Of a stretch of DNA of 64,000 nt, positions 10,117-21,875 are shown in pieces (position 1 is the stretch's first letter; every line of letters begins with the position of its first letter). The notes under the pieces were generated by a model. The model searched no databases, had not been told where the DNA came from, and saw only the letters and a list, made by a program, of their open reading frames with translations. This DNA is from Sophora flavescens (lineage: Eukaryota > Streptophyta > Magnoliopsida > Fabales > Fabaceae): NCBI GenBank assembly GCA_030762895.1, contig CM061064.1:237614586-237678585 (forward strand). The letters are read 5' to 3'. The position numbers and the translations under genes were made by a program.

Positions 10117-11097
10117 CAAATTGTCTATTGAATTAATCATCACCCTTTATGCCTTTGACCTGGCTTTTCTCTTAGAGGTAGAGCCCTTTGTTTCAATGGA
10201 AATTGGTGGCTCAACAAAGACGAAAGTGACCATGAAATTGAGTCAGATGTATATACTTGATCAGTCACATTAACATTAGTCTTTCTTTTTTAAAACCACA
10301 ATGATCAACATTTTTAATTCCTTCCATTGTAGTTAGATGTTATGCCTTCAAATTTAGCTTATTTCAATATATTTTGTTTCGATGTACTTTTTTTTAGATG
10401 TTATGCCTATCTTTCTTAAATGTACCTTTTATTTTCCAGGTGCATTACAAAGGAAACATTTGTATATTCACACCAACAAGAAACATAAGGTATCTATTGT
10501 CATTATAAAAAATAATTTGTTTCAAAATTTTGGTATCTCTCGTTTCTTTTGGCTCTAAATTTTAGCAATTATGCCTTTTTCTAACTTGGATTTGTTTCAA
10601 ATTGTCTATTGAATTAATCATCACCCTTTATGCCTTTGACATGGCTTTTCTCTTAGAGGTGGAGCCCTTTGTTTCAATGGAAATTGGTGGCTCAACAAAG
10701 ACGAAAGTGACCATGCAATTGAGTCAGATGTATATACATGATCGGTCACGTTAACATTTGTCTTTCTTTTTTAAAACCACAATGATCAACATTTTTAATT
10801 CTTTCCATTGTAGTTAGATGTTATACATTCAAATTTAGCTTATTTCAATATGTTTTGTTTCAATGTACTTTTTTTTTCGATGTTATCCCTATCTTTCTTA
10901 AAATAACCTTTTATTTTCCGGGTAAATTACAAAGGAAACATTTGTCTGTTCACACCAACAAGAAATATAAAGTATCTATTGTCATTATAAAAAATAATTT
11001 GTTTCAAATTTTTTGTATCTTTCCTTTCTTTTGGTTCTAAATTTTAGCAATTATGCCCTTTTCTAACTTGGATTTGTTTCAAATTGTCTATTGAATT
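10117..11097. repeat. Tandem duplication, period about 481 bp
   Basis: The phrase CAAATTGTCTATTGAATT starts at 10117, 10598 and 11080. Copies 1 and 2 match along their whole length with scattered substitutions. The third is cut after 18 bases by the TGTAACACCC start of element I. Each unit contains an exon-like block between TTTTCCAG/TTTTCCGG and AAG|GTATCT (copy 1) that could code about 16 residues. I do not recognise it. The array may have been longer before the insertion. Confidence 0.85.
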
Positions 11098-11877
11098 TGT
11101 AACACCCCCCTTGGGCATTACTTTGTAAACACGTGCAGAAATTAATTAAAAGGGAATTTCGTTGGTTGCTTTCCGAAATTAATTTATATAAACATATAAG
11201 CACCAGAAAACGGGTATAAAGTTTGTTAAATGCGATTACGGTAAAATTTAAACCTGTTTTGAAACAGTAACATCACATTTTCACCTATCATGGTACAAAT
11301 TCTGGTCATATATAGACCATTTGTAATACGACCCAAAACCTAAACCATAATCGACGCACAGACCTACAAATCTTGCCTGGCAAGCCTATTTATTTTCAAA
11401 ATGTACTTAAATAAAAAGCATGAATATTTTTACAAAAATTTTGACAGAGTCTCATCTGTAATTGTAACATCCCAAAATAAAAATACCTGTTGAAATATTT
11501 CCATTATCATCCCAGTAATTCCAGTCAGACAAAAAACACAAAGACGTTATTTTTCTGAAAATATTTACATAAACAAATACCTGACCAAAATGAAAGATTT
11601 TAAATTTTTCATCCAAAAGAGGGTCTTTCCGAGCCATTTACATTCCATCCAAAAATAAAGGCTCTCCGAGCCATAAACATACGTACTAACATCAATCAAC
11701 ATCGTCTCAAAACCTAAGCTGGTCGTTCTAGAAGATATTCATGGGTAAGACCCTTATGGTTATCACCATTATACCTGACATTATATTTCTTCCAGGATTG
11801 GGAATAATAACCCCGAGCAAAACTGGAAACCTCTCCTACATCTTCTGTATGCGTGTACCAAGGTACAACAACAAAAC
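11098..11877 (+). repeat. Element I: gypsy-type LTR, truncated by H
   Basis: It starts TGTAACACCCCCCTTGGGC, a typical plant Ty3/gypsy LTR start, immediately after the tandem duplication. Another TGTAACATCCC-like phrase occurs at about 11464. The segment ends where the H LTR begins. No coding region is seen; its remainder, if present, lies beyond the right edge of the window after the nested elements. Confidence 0.5.
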
Positions 11878-13348
11878 TGTAACATCCTATCTTTCGTGAA
11901 AAAAAAGAAATTACATATTTTAATTAGATGGGAGTGAGGATTAGATAAATCTAAGATTTATTTAAGAATCCAAACACATATGCAAGTTCAAAATAAAATT
12001 CAAGCAACCCAAATTTTTCAGTAGGTAAACACCTCAAGCAAGTACGTCAAAAACCCCTATTGGAAGCACCTCAATTTAAATTCTTAATTAAGGTGGTTTA
12101 TCATCAACAACATTAAAAGATAATTAGTGGTAGATATAAATCTTAATCATAGCTAGATGATTATAATTAATTTACTCAAGTTTTACTCATTATGAGTAAT
12201 TAGCACTAGTCTTAATTAATTATACCCTAGTTACAAGTTTTAACCAAATTAAATTAACTCAAATAAACTTTTAGGCTTATGATTAGGGGTATACGACAGT
12301 TTATTAAATCCCTGACACCTCCACCTTCAATTTTGCTGCTTGCTAATGAGGAGACACCTCCTGCTTGGGCTTGTGGCAAAGTCACACAAATCTTCAGCAT
12401 GTTTATGATAACCAAAAGGTCACGCCTCCTACTACCCTTCCTTTCTTTAATTCATGCAGATTTTGGCCAATTCATGACCAGCCAAGGACCATGCAAGTTG
12501 CTTGCTTTCCTTACCATAAAATCACGCCACTTAGGTCTAGTGTAGCATGGGTGAGTCACCTTACTTCACTATAAAGGATGCTAGTATATAAGTTAATGTA
12601 ACCTAAGTTAATGAAGAAAAAAAAAGTCAGAAGGTGAGGAGACAACATAAAATAGAAGAGAAAGAGAGAGATAAAGAGAGGCCGTGAGAGAGAGTGAAAT
12701 TCCAGAGAGATCTCTGTGCAATCCATTCGTCCTATCGAGAAACCAATTATACCGTTGTGATCCTCGCGACGTCTACTTCATTACCCTAGCTTTCTTTTCT
12801 CATCTAGGCTATGGTAAACCTATGTCCTTTTATGCCAAAATGCCGTCGGCGACGGTATTGAGGTTATCTTTCAATTCATTTATTGGTTTTCAGTTCAGTC
12901 TTCAGATTTGGGTTACACGTAACGTGTACTTCACAATGATGTGTTCAGGTGAATTTTTGTAGCCCTGGAGGGTGTAGAACTGTGCGTGGCAGACTTGAGG
13001 AAGTATAGGGAGTGTTCGTTTCGTTACTCCAGAGCTAACCTAAGACATCTCAGGTGAAGGAAAGAAGCTATTTAACCTCAGAAACAGTGCGGTTACATTT
13101 AATTAGATAATGGCATAGGGCGACCCAAACCTTACACGAGAGTGAATAACGGACAATGTCTATACCACATTAGGGTACTACTCAGTGGTACCGATGACGG
13201 TATAGAAATTGTGCGTTTATCGTCGTTGCGCTACACATATATTATATTATTTTATTACGTGCTAATTGCCTGTTTGACTGATTGATTTGAACTTGGTACT
13301 TGAGATATGATATCATGAGTGTGGTAATTATTTTAAAAGTGTTTATAC

Positions 13349-13418
<70 letters not shown>

Positions 13419-13874
13419 GAGTATTATTATTATTGTCATTATTATCATAATCATCATTATTATTATTATTATCATCATCACTATTATTATTATTATTATT
13501 ATTATTATTGTGATTATTATTATTATTATTATTATATTTTGGTATTTATTATTCGGAAATGATATTATGATATGAGGATATATGATGATGATTTTGAATA
13601 ACATGATGACGATTGTGATGATAGGATGAGTGTAATGATTGTGCTTAGAGGATTGAGTAAATCATAAGTTATGTTGAGACACGAGGATGTATTTGGGGAT
13701 TGCATACGATATGTGATAGCAGTGCCCAACCGAGATGATTATCGTGAGATGAGGTTGAGATTAATGAGATGAGATTATTTTGAGGTTATTTATGAGATTA
13801 GGATGACCGGTTAGGGCACTAGTGGGTGACCTTAAACATGGTCGAGTGGACCTGAAACATGGTCGAGCAGGGTC
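11878..13874 (+). repeat. H-family LTR, plus-strand copy
   Basis: Starts TGTAACATCCTATCTTTCG and is the inverted match of 5290-7097. A TATA-like CACTATAAAGG lies near 12570, followed by an AG-rich leader, so U3/R lies in the first 700 bp. The copy is cut at 13874 by element B, whose probable target sequence is GGGTC (13870-13874). An (ATT)n tract at about 13347-13540 makes long isoleucine frames that are not genes. Confidence 0.75.
13347..13540. repeat. (ATT)n compound microsatellite
   Basis: About 190 bp of ATT/TTA repeats with occasional ATC, ATG and GTC units, inside the H LTR. Confidence 0.95.
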
Positions 13875-14964
13875 TGTAACACACTGTATTTCACTGTTTT
13901 AAATAACAGTAATACATATAAATATGTTTATAAGTTTATTAGAGTTTTAGAAAATTATTTTAAATAAACGGAGTTTACCACTCAATCCTGCTTGAATGTA
14001 GGAAGGTACAATTGAAATTTAGGTTGGAAAGCCAGGCGAAACCCGGCCCGCGAATTCCATTGAGGTATAATTATACTGCTCAAAAGACCTAATTTTAATT
14101 CGTGAATGAAAAACTTAAGATTTTTATTTTATTTCCTACAATTCTGTATTTTTAGAATTATTTCAAAAAAAATTTAAAATAATTTACGTTTTACGGGCGG
14201 AATACGTAATCGGGTAAACGACAGAGTGGATTTCGGAGTTTCCAAGAGCAGATAAAGAGTTTATCTTAGGATTTTGAGATGATTCATGGGTATGAATCAT
14301 ACTTTTATGTCTAGAAGGTTCTACAGGGTTAAAGTGACAATTTATTAATTTTACGTTTAAGTCCCTGAACTTTCTATTAATTACACTTTGGTCCCTAAGT
14401 TAGTTTCCAAGTTTTTTTCAAGTGAATCGGGCCAGAATCCGTGTTTCCAATCTCTTAATGGACCGTGGCCATGAAGCCCAAATTCTTTGTTCATGTATTA
14501 ATTCCATAAAGCCCATTTGAAACCATATAAGTTTCCTATGTCATGTTTAAGCTTAAGCCTTTTGGTGGGCCCCACAAAAATAAATCCAAGCCCAAATTTA
14601 TTAGGCCCATGCGCAAGCCCATGAGGAAGTAGAGGCTGCCCTCATCTTGGATGAGCCAAGATTATTCTAGAATTTTCCACATTGTTCTCCATTTTTCTCC
14701 AAGATTCTACACCATTCTACTATCTTCTCAAATGTTCTAGGTTCTTCTCAAAATATCTCATGAAAAATCAGCCAAGATAAGTCAAGATGAGACCACATTT
14801 AATGTGGCACATGGTCATCATTTCAATTTATTGGCAATTTGCAAAATAGCCCTTATACTTTTGGAATCTTTGCAAAATGCTCCCTAGGAATTATTTGCAC
14901 TTTAATCCTTTGAACAAGCCAACTCATTCCTACTAGATACTTCTAAAATGGCGCAACCAACCTC

Positions 14965-14972
14965 TATAAATA
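14965..14972 (+). promoter_or_regulatory. TATA box of B LTR1
   Basis: CTCTATAAATACCCTCC is conserved in LTR2 (TATAAATA at 34534-34541). It places transcription start near 15000, so about 3 kb of the LTR is R/U5 leader. Confidence 0.6.
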
Positions 14973-15920
14973 CCCTCCATCACATTTCATTTGGTTCCTA
15001 TTGCCTTTTGTTCTAAAAACTCTAAAGTTCATGAGTCTTCTAGCATCAATTTGTGAAGCAAGTTCTTGGATTTCACCTGTCATTGATCTTCAATAGGTGA
15101 ATCCTATTCTTCTTCCTTAATCATGTCTATGTTCTTCAATAAGTTTCTTGATTCAAAGTTTATTTCATATTTGTTCATCACTTTTAAGATTCTAAGCCTT
15201 GAACTTTGAAAATCCATAATAAATTCTAGAAAAATCTCATGATGTTGAAACCACTTTCTATATTCTTGATATCAATCATATTATCTAAATCCAAGAGCAT
15301 GAAGTAAATCAAAAATTTCCTTCCTAAAAATCTATCTTTGGCCAAATCTATTAGAGTAGGTTTGATAGGGTTTTGTTCACGCGTTGTCATGTATGATCAT
15401 GTATTTCATATGACGTGTATGTCTACACACTCTAATCCATGATAGATTATTAAAATGAAAATCTTTACTAAAAAAACTCTATGTTGGCCGAACCCTAGGT
15501 GGATGAGATTTGATGAGTTTTGTTCAAAGTTTTCATTAATGATCTTGGTAATCAAGCTATTAGTATGTATGCTTAATAAATCCAAGTTGGTTTATTAAAC
15601 TAAAAACCCTAGCCCTATGAACATGTTGAGGCCGAATCTTGGTATAGAAGAGTTAGGAAGTTTTGAGTTTGAAATTTAGATGTTTAGTCACTAATCCATG
15701 ATCTTAGTTGATTAAGGATCATAAATCCAAGACTTAATCATGATTAGAAATTTTAGTCAATCAAAACCCTAGAGGCCGTGACCATGTAGTAAGGTTTAGA
15801 ATGTTTTAGTTTCTTGATTTGTAATTATTTGATTGTTATGGTTGAAGGTTGAGTGAGTGCGACATATATGCGATATCCGAACTTCCGAAGAAATTCGGTA
15901 ATTCACAAGAAAGTCTCCGA

Positions 15921-15929
15921 AAGGTAAGG
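15921..15929 (+). promoter_or_regulatory. Splice donor in B LTR1 leader
   Basis: AAG|GTAAGG matches the plant 5' splice consensus. The matching site in LTR2 is AAG|GTAAGA (boundary 35487/35488). Acceptors lie before the LTR-encoded ATG (CATGTTCAG, ending 37069 in LTR2) and before gag ATGs (TTTGTAG). The long leader may be spliced out; this is inference. Confidence 0.45.
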
Positions 15930-16674
15930 GGGGAACAGCTGAGGGATTTATTCGATGGCTATATGCTATCCTGTGTTTGTTTGTAATTATTTGTTTGTTA
16001 GTATTTATTTAAGCTGTTTAATTTTGTGTTATTTGTATCTGTGTGGTTTTAATTGCGTTTAATTGTTTATCTGTAATTATATTATGTTACTGTGATGCAT
16101 GATCTGCCCAGGAAATATCTGTGATATAATTGTTGGTTGATGTGTGAGAAGCCTGACAGTGGTCAGTGCCCAATTAAATTAATTGGATAAAAGCTTTAAG
16201 AAGCTTCACAAATTATATTCAATGTTTTAACGGTAAAATATTGATATATAATATTAAAGGAAATTTTATTTGGGAAATATAAGGAATTTTCGAAAATATT
16301 ATTATTTTAATAATTTATCACTGTAAGAGTGAATATTATGAGTCACAATGAGCGCGAAACCGTGAAAATATTTTTGCACTACTAAATTTTACGTAAAAAA
16401 TTCCGGAATATTACAAAATATTATTTTATGAAATTAATTGGTGAAAATAAGTTAATTAGGATTTTAGAAAATTATTTAAGTGGAAAAAGCTAAATTTTGG
16501 CTTAAAAGCCTTAAAAATAATATTTGACGACAAATTTGGAAAAGTGTAGACGGCAAGTATTTTGATACGGCAGTGCATATTTTGAGGAAGTTAAAACCCT
16601 CAAGTGACTCACTCTGGTGAAAACTAATCTTTATTAATTAAAGATTTTATTAATGAATTTCCAATTTGAAAAGT

Positions 16675-17091
16675 GGTGCCTGGGAGATTAACCCTGGGGC
16701 ACTCAGCGCCACCTACCATGGCCCTAGCAGAGAAGTTATCGGCACGGTAGAAGAAGAACCACAGCAGCGGATTCATGTCGTAGAGACTATCGAGGTATCT
16801 CTACCTCCAGTTTGGCTATACCTGCAGTACTTGGATGAGCACAGATTAATGGATCCGCCACCTCAGCCACATCCTCTTCAGATAGTAGGACCTGAGGAAC
16901 CTCCTGTTGATGTGGAGTTAGATGAGGGTGAGGAGGATCCAGAGGAATACATTGAGGACGATCTTGAGTTTCACCCTCCTGCGGTTGATGATGAGGATTC
17001 TTCCAACGATGTAGCGGGAACGGAGGCATCTTCGTCAGATACATCTGGTGTAGGCGGGGTTGATCATCATGATCTTCCCAATGGGTTTTAG
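16675..17091 (+). pseudogene. LTR-encoded acidic frame, copy 1 (start lost)
   Basis: A frame of about 139 residues runs from the deletion point at 16675 to TAG at 17089-17091. It contains WEINPGALSATYHGPSREV and VSLPPVWLYLQYLD, then an acidic tail with PPVDVELDEGEEDPEEYIED and a serine-rich end. The same frame in LTR2 starts with an ATG at 37070, but that start lies in the part deleted here. Function unknown. See the LTR2 copy. Confidence 0.55.
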
Positions 17092-17127
17092 TAGCTTGAC
17101 CAACTATAGGTGTAGTTCTGGGGTAGC

Positions 17128-18508
17128 TGTTGGACGAAATATGGGCAAGTATACCCAGTCGTACAAGTAATACGGTGGTGAGACCGGTTATCGTATCCAC
17201 GGGGATTGGATGTCAATTACCAATTCACAAACTCAGCAACTATCTAGACGATGAAAAGAAATCAAAACAAACAAAACAAAGGAATAAAAATCTTTTTGTA
17301 TTTTTGTCGAGCACTTGGAATGCGAAAAGGATATGTTGGGACTAGAATTCACCAAACCTCTAGCTCATGTACTATCAGGACTAGATACCTCTCATTCATG
17401 CTTCAGATATTAAAATCAATCCATTAGATTACTCAAGCCCCGATTTCTCGGATGGCAAGAGCCTAAACCCACTAATAGACCCTAATTCCTTAGGTGGCCT
17501 AGATTAATGAATTTGCATTAGGATTAGGGATTACGCGATTACTAGTAAACCAAACTCCATTTCTAGACGCAAGGGTTACTAGGTGATTAATTTCAGTTTC
17601 GGTTCTAATACGAATTTCTCAAATGCATACCAAAACACTGATCGAGTCATGGGGGTGCTAGCAACAACAAGCATTAAGCATAGAAAATCAATCACTAATA
17701 CGAAGGCATGAACACAGAATAATCAGTCAAGACAAATACATAAATAATCAGTTTGGTTACATCTAATCCCAACAAACGGGATTTAGCTACTCATAAAATA
17801 GAAAGCAAAAACCAGAGAAATAGGAGAAGAGGAGAGAAGAAACTCCATGGGAGCTTTCCACTGTCGTCACAGCAGCCCCTCTCAGCAGCTCCGTTCTAGG
17901 GTTACAATCCTTCCTCAGCCGCAACCTCCAAGGTCTCTATTTTTCTGATGGTTTCTGGTCTCCACTAGGGTTCCCAGCTATGAATCCTCCAATCTAGAAT
18001 CCAGATCCAGATTTTTTTTTTTGTCTTCTGCGCTCATATTTATAGGGAGGCCACGCGTCACGGCCGTGATGGCCATCACGGCCAGTCCGTGACGTGTTCT
18101 GGAGTGGGCGCGCTTTCAAAATTGGATTCTCGCGAGGTGAGATGAAGATTCGCGAGGCGAGACTTCAAATTCTAGTCTGTCACGGTCGTGATACCTATCA
18201 CGGCTAGGCCGTGACAACCTCTGACTTTTGCCTTCTACTCTGCTTGATCATGGCCGTGATGGTCATCACGGCCAGGCCGTGATGTGCATTGTTTGGCTCA
18301 ATTTCTTCACTTCTCAAGCTTTATCCCATCCAAGCTCCATCAAGGCTGATTTTGATCATTTTTACATTAATTCCTGCAAAACAACACCAAGAAACCGCCT
18401 CACCCGTTCCAAGGGAAAAACTAACTAAAATCAAATAAAGAATGCCTAATCTATATGAAAAATGAATGCAAAAGTGTACATAAAACATCATGTAAAATCA
18501 CACTGTCA
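17128..18508 (-). repeat. Element F left LTR
   Basis: 1381 bp, TGTTGGACGAAATATGGG to CACTGTCA on the plus strand. The matching second LTR begins TGTTAGATGAAATCTGGG at 21510 and ends CACTATCA at 28158. The promoter end (TATAAATA, complement of 18036-18043) lies next to the palindrome array at 18058-18282. Confidence 0.85.
18058..18282 (-). promoter_or_regulatory. Palindrome-module array in F left LTR
   Basis: Three modules of a 12-bp palindrome, 6 nt and a 17-bp interrupted palindrome: 18058-18092, 18180-18214 and 18248-18282. Spacers are TGGCCA, TACCTA and TGGTCA. A pair of 11-bp TCGC-NNN-GCGA-type sites lies at 18130-18140 and 18150-18160, with a 9-nt spacer. The array is directly upstream of the TATA box in the sense (minus) direction. 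Confidence 0.85.
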
Positions 18509-18528
18509 AATCACCCCAAGCTTATTCA

Positions 18529-18548
18529 ATTACTTGTCCTCAAGCAAT
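18529..18548 (-). other. Hairpin H3 of element F
   Basis: In sense RNA the stem is AUUGCUUG/CAAGUAAU around an AGGA tetraloop, eight pairs including one G-U wobble. It lies 20 nt upstream of the 3' LTR, beside the purine tract AAGCTTGGGGTGATT. A second copy is in the partial internal region near 28179-28198. Confidence 0.65.
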
Positions 18549-19947
18549 CACTAAGGCCAGAAGATCAACAATAATCAAAACATGGATAGTGAACCAAGAA
18601 CCCGAGTAAATACTAATTCAAGTAATAGGCATTTCAAACAATTCAGCAAGAGACAATCAGTTCAAGTCCAATTAGATGCTTAGGTTTCTTAGACTCATTT
18701 TCTCACTGATTCGGGCACTCTTTCTCACCTGAAGATCACCCCAAGCTTATTCATTTGCTTGGTTCTCTTTCTCACCTCACTCAAGTGTTAGGGAAATAAG
18801 ACAATTCACTCCATTTTCCTCAAGGAATGAATTCTACCATAGGCTTGACTATCAACCAACTCTCTACTTTATTAATGAAAACAATTTAGAATCAAGAGGT
18901 CTTTTTGTTTTGGTTGTAACGTGGCCATGGGATTTATCGTTATGTGGGGAAATCAAGAAAAGGACATTTCAAAAGGCTAACAAAATATCAACATTGCAAA
19001 GCATGCACCTTCTAAAATACCTTTTTGGGTTTTGATTTATTTTTCCACCTTTCTTTCTTTTCTTTTTATTTCATTTCTCACTTTCTTTTGTCATCCCCTT
19101 CTCTATATATTTTTATTTTTCTTTGTTTCTCTTTTTCTTGGACAAGGGGAGATTTTTCAACTTAAGAGAAATATTTTTCTGATTCTTTCATCCCAAACTT
19201 TTTTTTTTCAACTACCTTTTTACCCTTTTTGTAATACTTTAGAAGGTATCCTACCAAGCATCATTCAACAAAGTAATTTAAGGTACCAAGAAAAGTATTT
19301 TTATTCATGTAGGCTCAAAATTAGGCCACTAAGGGGTAGCATTTCATCAATCAAAGCTCACAAGGCCAGAAAAATACCTAGTGCCTCAATCATTTTCAAA
19401 AATGTTTTCAAAAATTTTTAATCTTCAAAATGGTTTCAAGTCAAGTTCTAGAAAATATCATCCAAGAGGAGTAACACTCTAACACAAAGAATGGGGTAGA
19501 TTTGGTGAGTACCCCTTTTTGGCTCAAAATCTCACATTCTAGTAGTTCAAAAATCAATGAGAAACACAAATCTACTTAACCATATGCTAATTATCAACTA
19601 TCCAAGATTATCTCAAACATTTTTATTTGCAGTCTTATCACAAGAATAAAAAAAAAATTGGTTCAACAATTCACTATCTCAATTTAATTGGCACTCAGTT
19701 TTCACAATCGGATGCAACATCTAAACAAGGGCAATCTAATCATGCAATCATGCAAAACTATCGTGCAAAACTATATGAATGCAACATGAACAATGCAAAT
19801 GCAAAATACCCCTCCCCCAAGCTTAAGAATTTACATTGTCCCCAATGTAAACAATTAAGTCCGAGAGAGGAGAAAAATTGGAACGGCTTATCGAGGAGGT
19901 AGCGGGTGTTGACTCTCATTCCAGTCAGAAGCTTGTTGGGAGATGCA

Positions 19948-20162
19948 TCACGACCATGAGCCTTGTCACGGGCAGGCCATGATGAATTCTGATCCATGGG
20001 TGTTGGCCTGTCACGACCGTGAACTCCATCACGGCTAAGCCGTGATGCTCTTCAGGGTCTTCTCATCACGCCCGTGATGGGGATCACGGCTAGGCCGTGA
20101 TCCTTTCTGATCTTCAATTCTGGCTCATCACGGCCGTGACCGGTGTCACGACCTGGGCGTGA
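19948..20162 (-). repeat. Four palindrome modules inside F, outside the LTR
   Basis: Modules at 19948-19982, 20011-20045, 20066-20100 and 20128-20162, each a 12-bp palindrome (best TCACGGCCGTGA at 20128), exactly 6 nt and a 17-bp interrupted palindrome (best TCACGGCTAGGCCGTGA at 20084). Module starts are 63, 55 and 62 bp apart. No LTR border or TATA box is evident here. Confidence 0.85.
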
Positions 20163-20251
20163 TGGTTGCTGTCTTAGCTTCTCTCCTTGTCTTCTTGCTC
20201 TCCCTTCCTTCTTTCCCTGAAATCACTTGGAAATTTTATTAGTAAAAGAGA

Positions 20252-20281
20252 ACTCTTGATCTTCTCAAATTATTGAAGAGT
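20252..20281 (-). other. Hairpin H2 of element F
   Basis: ACTCTTGA (20252-20259) and TGAAGAGT (20274-20281) flank the conserved 14-nt loop TCTTCTCAAATTAT. One stem position is mismatched relative to the C, D and G copies. Confidence 0.5.
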
Positions 20282-20375
20282 TAAAATCAAAAACAAAATC
20301 TAACTAAAGAGAAGGGTTAAGATAAGTTGGGTTGCCTCCCAATAAGCGCTTCTTTAACGTCACTAGCTTGACGTT

Positions 20376-21365
20376 CTAGGATCCTCCTCCCGGATCCCAT
20401 GGTCTGTGGAGTGGCGATTGTAGCAGCAGTATGACTCTATCCACGGTTCCACCTAGCCAGTGTGTGAAAACACCATTGACCTCTTTAACTACAATAATGC
20501 ACTCACTTCCTAGCGGGTCAAATGGCATTTTCACCAGGAAGTTTGACAGACAAGTGGAAGGGACTAACTTACTAGTGTCCAGACATGCATGCAAGCCAAC
20601 ATATTTATTTAATGCAGCAAAATCAGATTGCTCAACAAGCATGGTGGAGTCCACTACCACTTCATCTTCATTTTGAACTATCCCCCAAACCAGATTTTGC
20701 TTAATCAATGCTTCATCTGACTCTTGTACTAACTGTCTGCAAATCACCTCAACTTGCATTTTGAAATTCTGCTTCACAGCTTCAATACTGTCATAATTGG
20801 CTCTTGCCTTGGCCTCAGAGGTGGATAGTTCTTGGGAATACTATTCTAGATAAGCTTTCAACGGTGTTTGCTCCTTCCATTCCCATTCCTCTTCTTGTTG
20901 CTCTTCTACCACCACCACTTCATATTCATTCATGTCCATGCTAGCCAATAGATTCTCTTCAGTTTGCATTCCATGTGGCTTTTCTGCTAGTAATTTAAAA
21001 AATTCACTACCTTGTTCTTCCAACTCCTGAAAGATGTCGCTTAGCGACGCCATTAAATTACTAGCATTTTTCCCTGCTCGCATCTCAGCCCTCTGAATCA
21101 TGGAACTAATGTCTTCATGGCTACGCTCTATGCTCAAGCTCAGAGAATGAGCATCTATATCCCAAAGAAACTCTAGCAATTTAGTCTCTAGCTCGAAGTG
21201 CGGTGGTGGTTTCAAGGATGACAAATAACACTGCCATTCCTCCTTGGAGTAAATCTTCACGTTCTTAACAGTGATACCATCAAACACGATCCTGTCAAGT
21301 TGAGCTTCCCAAGTTGGATGGTAATGATAGTCCATGTGTCTACTCACCCTTGCACAAACAAACAC
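20376..21365 (-). pseudogene. Unknown ORF of element F, one stop
   Basis: One minus-strand frame of about 330 codons starts at the ATG at 21365 and is interrupted only by TAG at 20843-20841, where element G has CAA. I do not recognise the protein. N-terminal part: basic and aromatic, then helical and acidic with a QQEEEWEWKEQTPLK stretch. Middle: a coiled-coil-like segment. C-terminal part: HACLDTSKLVPSTCL, FDPLGSECIIVVKEVNGVF, THWLGG and a WDPGGGS end. Element G encodes the same middle and C-terminal parts, and element E a distant one. There is no zinc knuckle, protease or RT motif. It occupies the place of gag-pol between the primer site and hairpin H1. Whether it was expressed is unknown. 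Confidence 0.6.
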
Positions 21366-21485
21366 TCAAAAGAAAAAAAATCAAATCTGTACAGAGAGAA
21401 TGTCAAATATATATACAGAAAAATAAAAGATAAAAATGTCTAAATTAGTTGCCTCCTTTGTTACTAATGATATTGGCAAAACCAA

Positions 21486-21509
21486 TCCCCAGCAACGGCG
21501 CCAAAAACT
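21486..21509 (-). promoter_or_regulatory. Primer-binding site of element F
   Basis: The complement reads TTGGCGCCGTTGCTGGGGATT, next to the LTR starting at 21510. TTGGCGCCGTTGCCGGGGA-type sites are characteristic of Athila-like Ty3/gypsy elements, usually assigned to tRNA-Asp. Confidence 0.75.
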
Positions 21510-21875
21510 TGTTAGATGAAATCTGGGCAAGTATACCCAGTCGTACAAGTAATACGGTGGTGAGACCGATTATCGTATCCACGGGGATTGGATGTCAATT
21601 ACCAATTCACAAACTCAGCAACTATCTAGACGATGAAATCAAAACAAACAAAACAAAGGAATAAAAATCTTTTTGTATTTTTGTGGAGCACTTGGAATGC
21701 AAAAAGGATATGTTGGGACTAGACTTCACCAAACCTCTAGCTCATGTACTATCAGGACTAGATACCTCCCATTCATGCTTCATATATTAAAATCAATCCA
21801 CTAGATTACTCAAGCCCCGATTTCTCGGATGGCAAGAGCCTAAACCCACAAATAGACCCTGAATCCTTAGGTGGC
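21510..21875 (-). repeat. Element F second LTR, first part
   Basis: Matches 17128-17490 and ends in GTGGC (21871-21875), the target duplication of element G. Confidence 0.85.

Larger units (their letters stand above)
13875..17127 (+). repeat. Element B LTR1, first part
   Basis: Starts TGTAACACACTGTATTTCAC and matches LTR2 (33586-37964) in order. It stops at 17127, where element F is inserted, and resumes at 28528. Compared with LTR2 it lacks about 0.9 kb (the part matching about 36230-37137) and keeps about 120 bp that LTR2 lacks near 14110-14230. Long LTRs of about 4.4 kb with a tRNA-Met primer site fit the Tekay/Del chromovirus lineage. Confidence 0.9.
18509..20375 (-). other. F internal 3' non-coding region
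   Basis: About 1.9 kb without a supported coding frame. In the sense direction it holds the conserved hairpins H1 (20327-20342), H2 (20252-20281) and, next to the LTR, H3 (18529-18548). It also carries four palindrome modules (19948-20162) usually found only in LTRs, and a CT-rich stretch at 19030-19210. Confidence 0.7.

Noticed and set aside
13242..13604. Long isoleucine-rich frames on both strands
   Set aside because: They are translations of the (ATT)n microsatellite in the H LTR and have no coding support.
17130..17345. Plus-strand frame repeated at 21449-21664
   Set aside because: It is repeated only because both copies are LTRs of element F, which is transcribed from the other strand.
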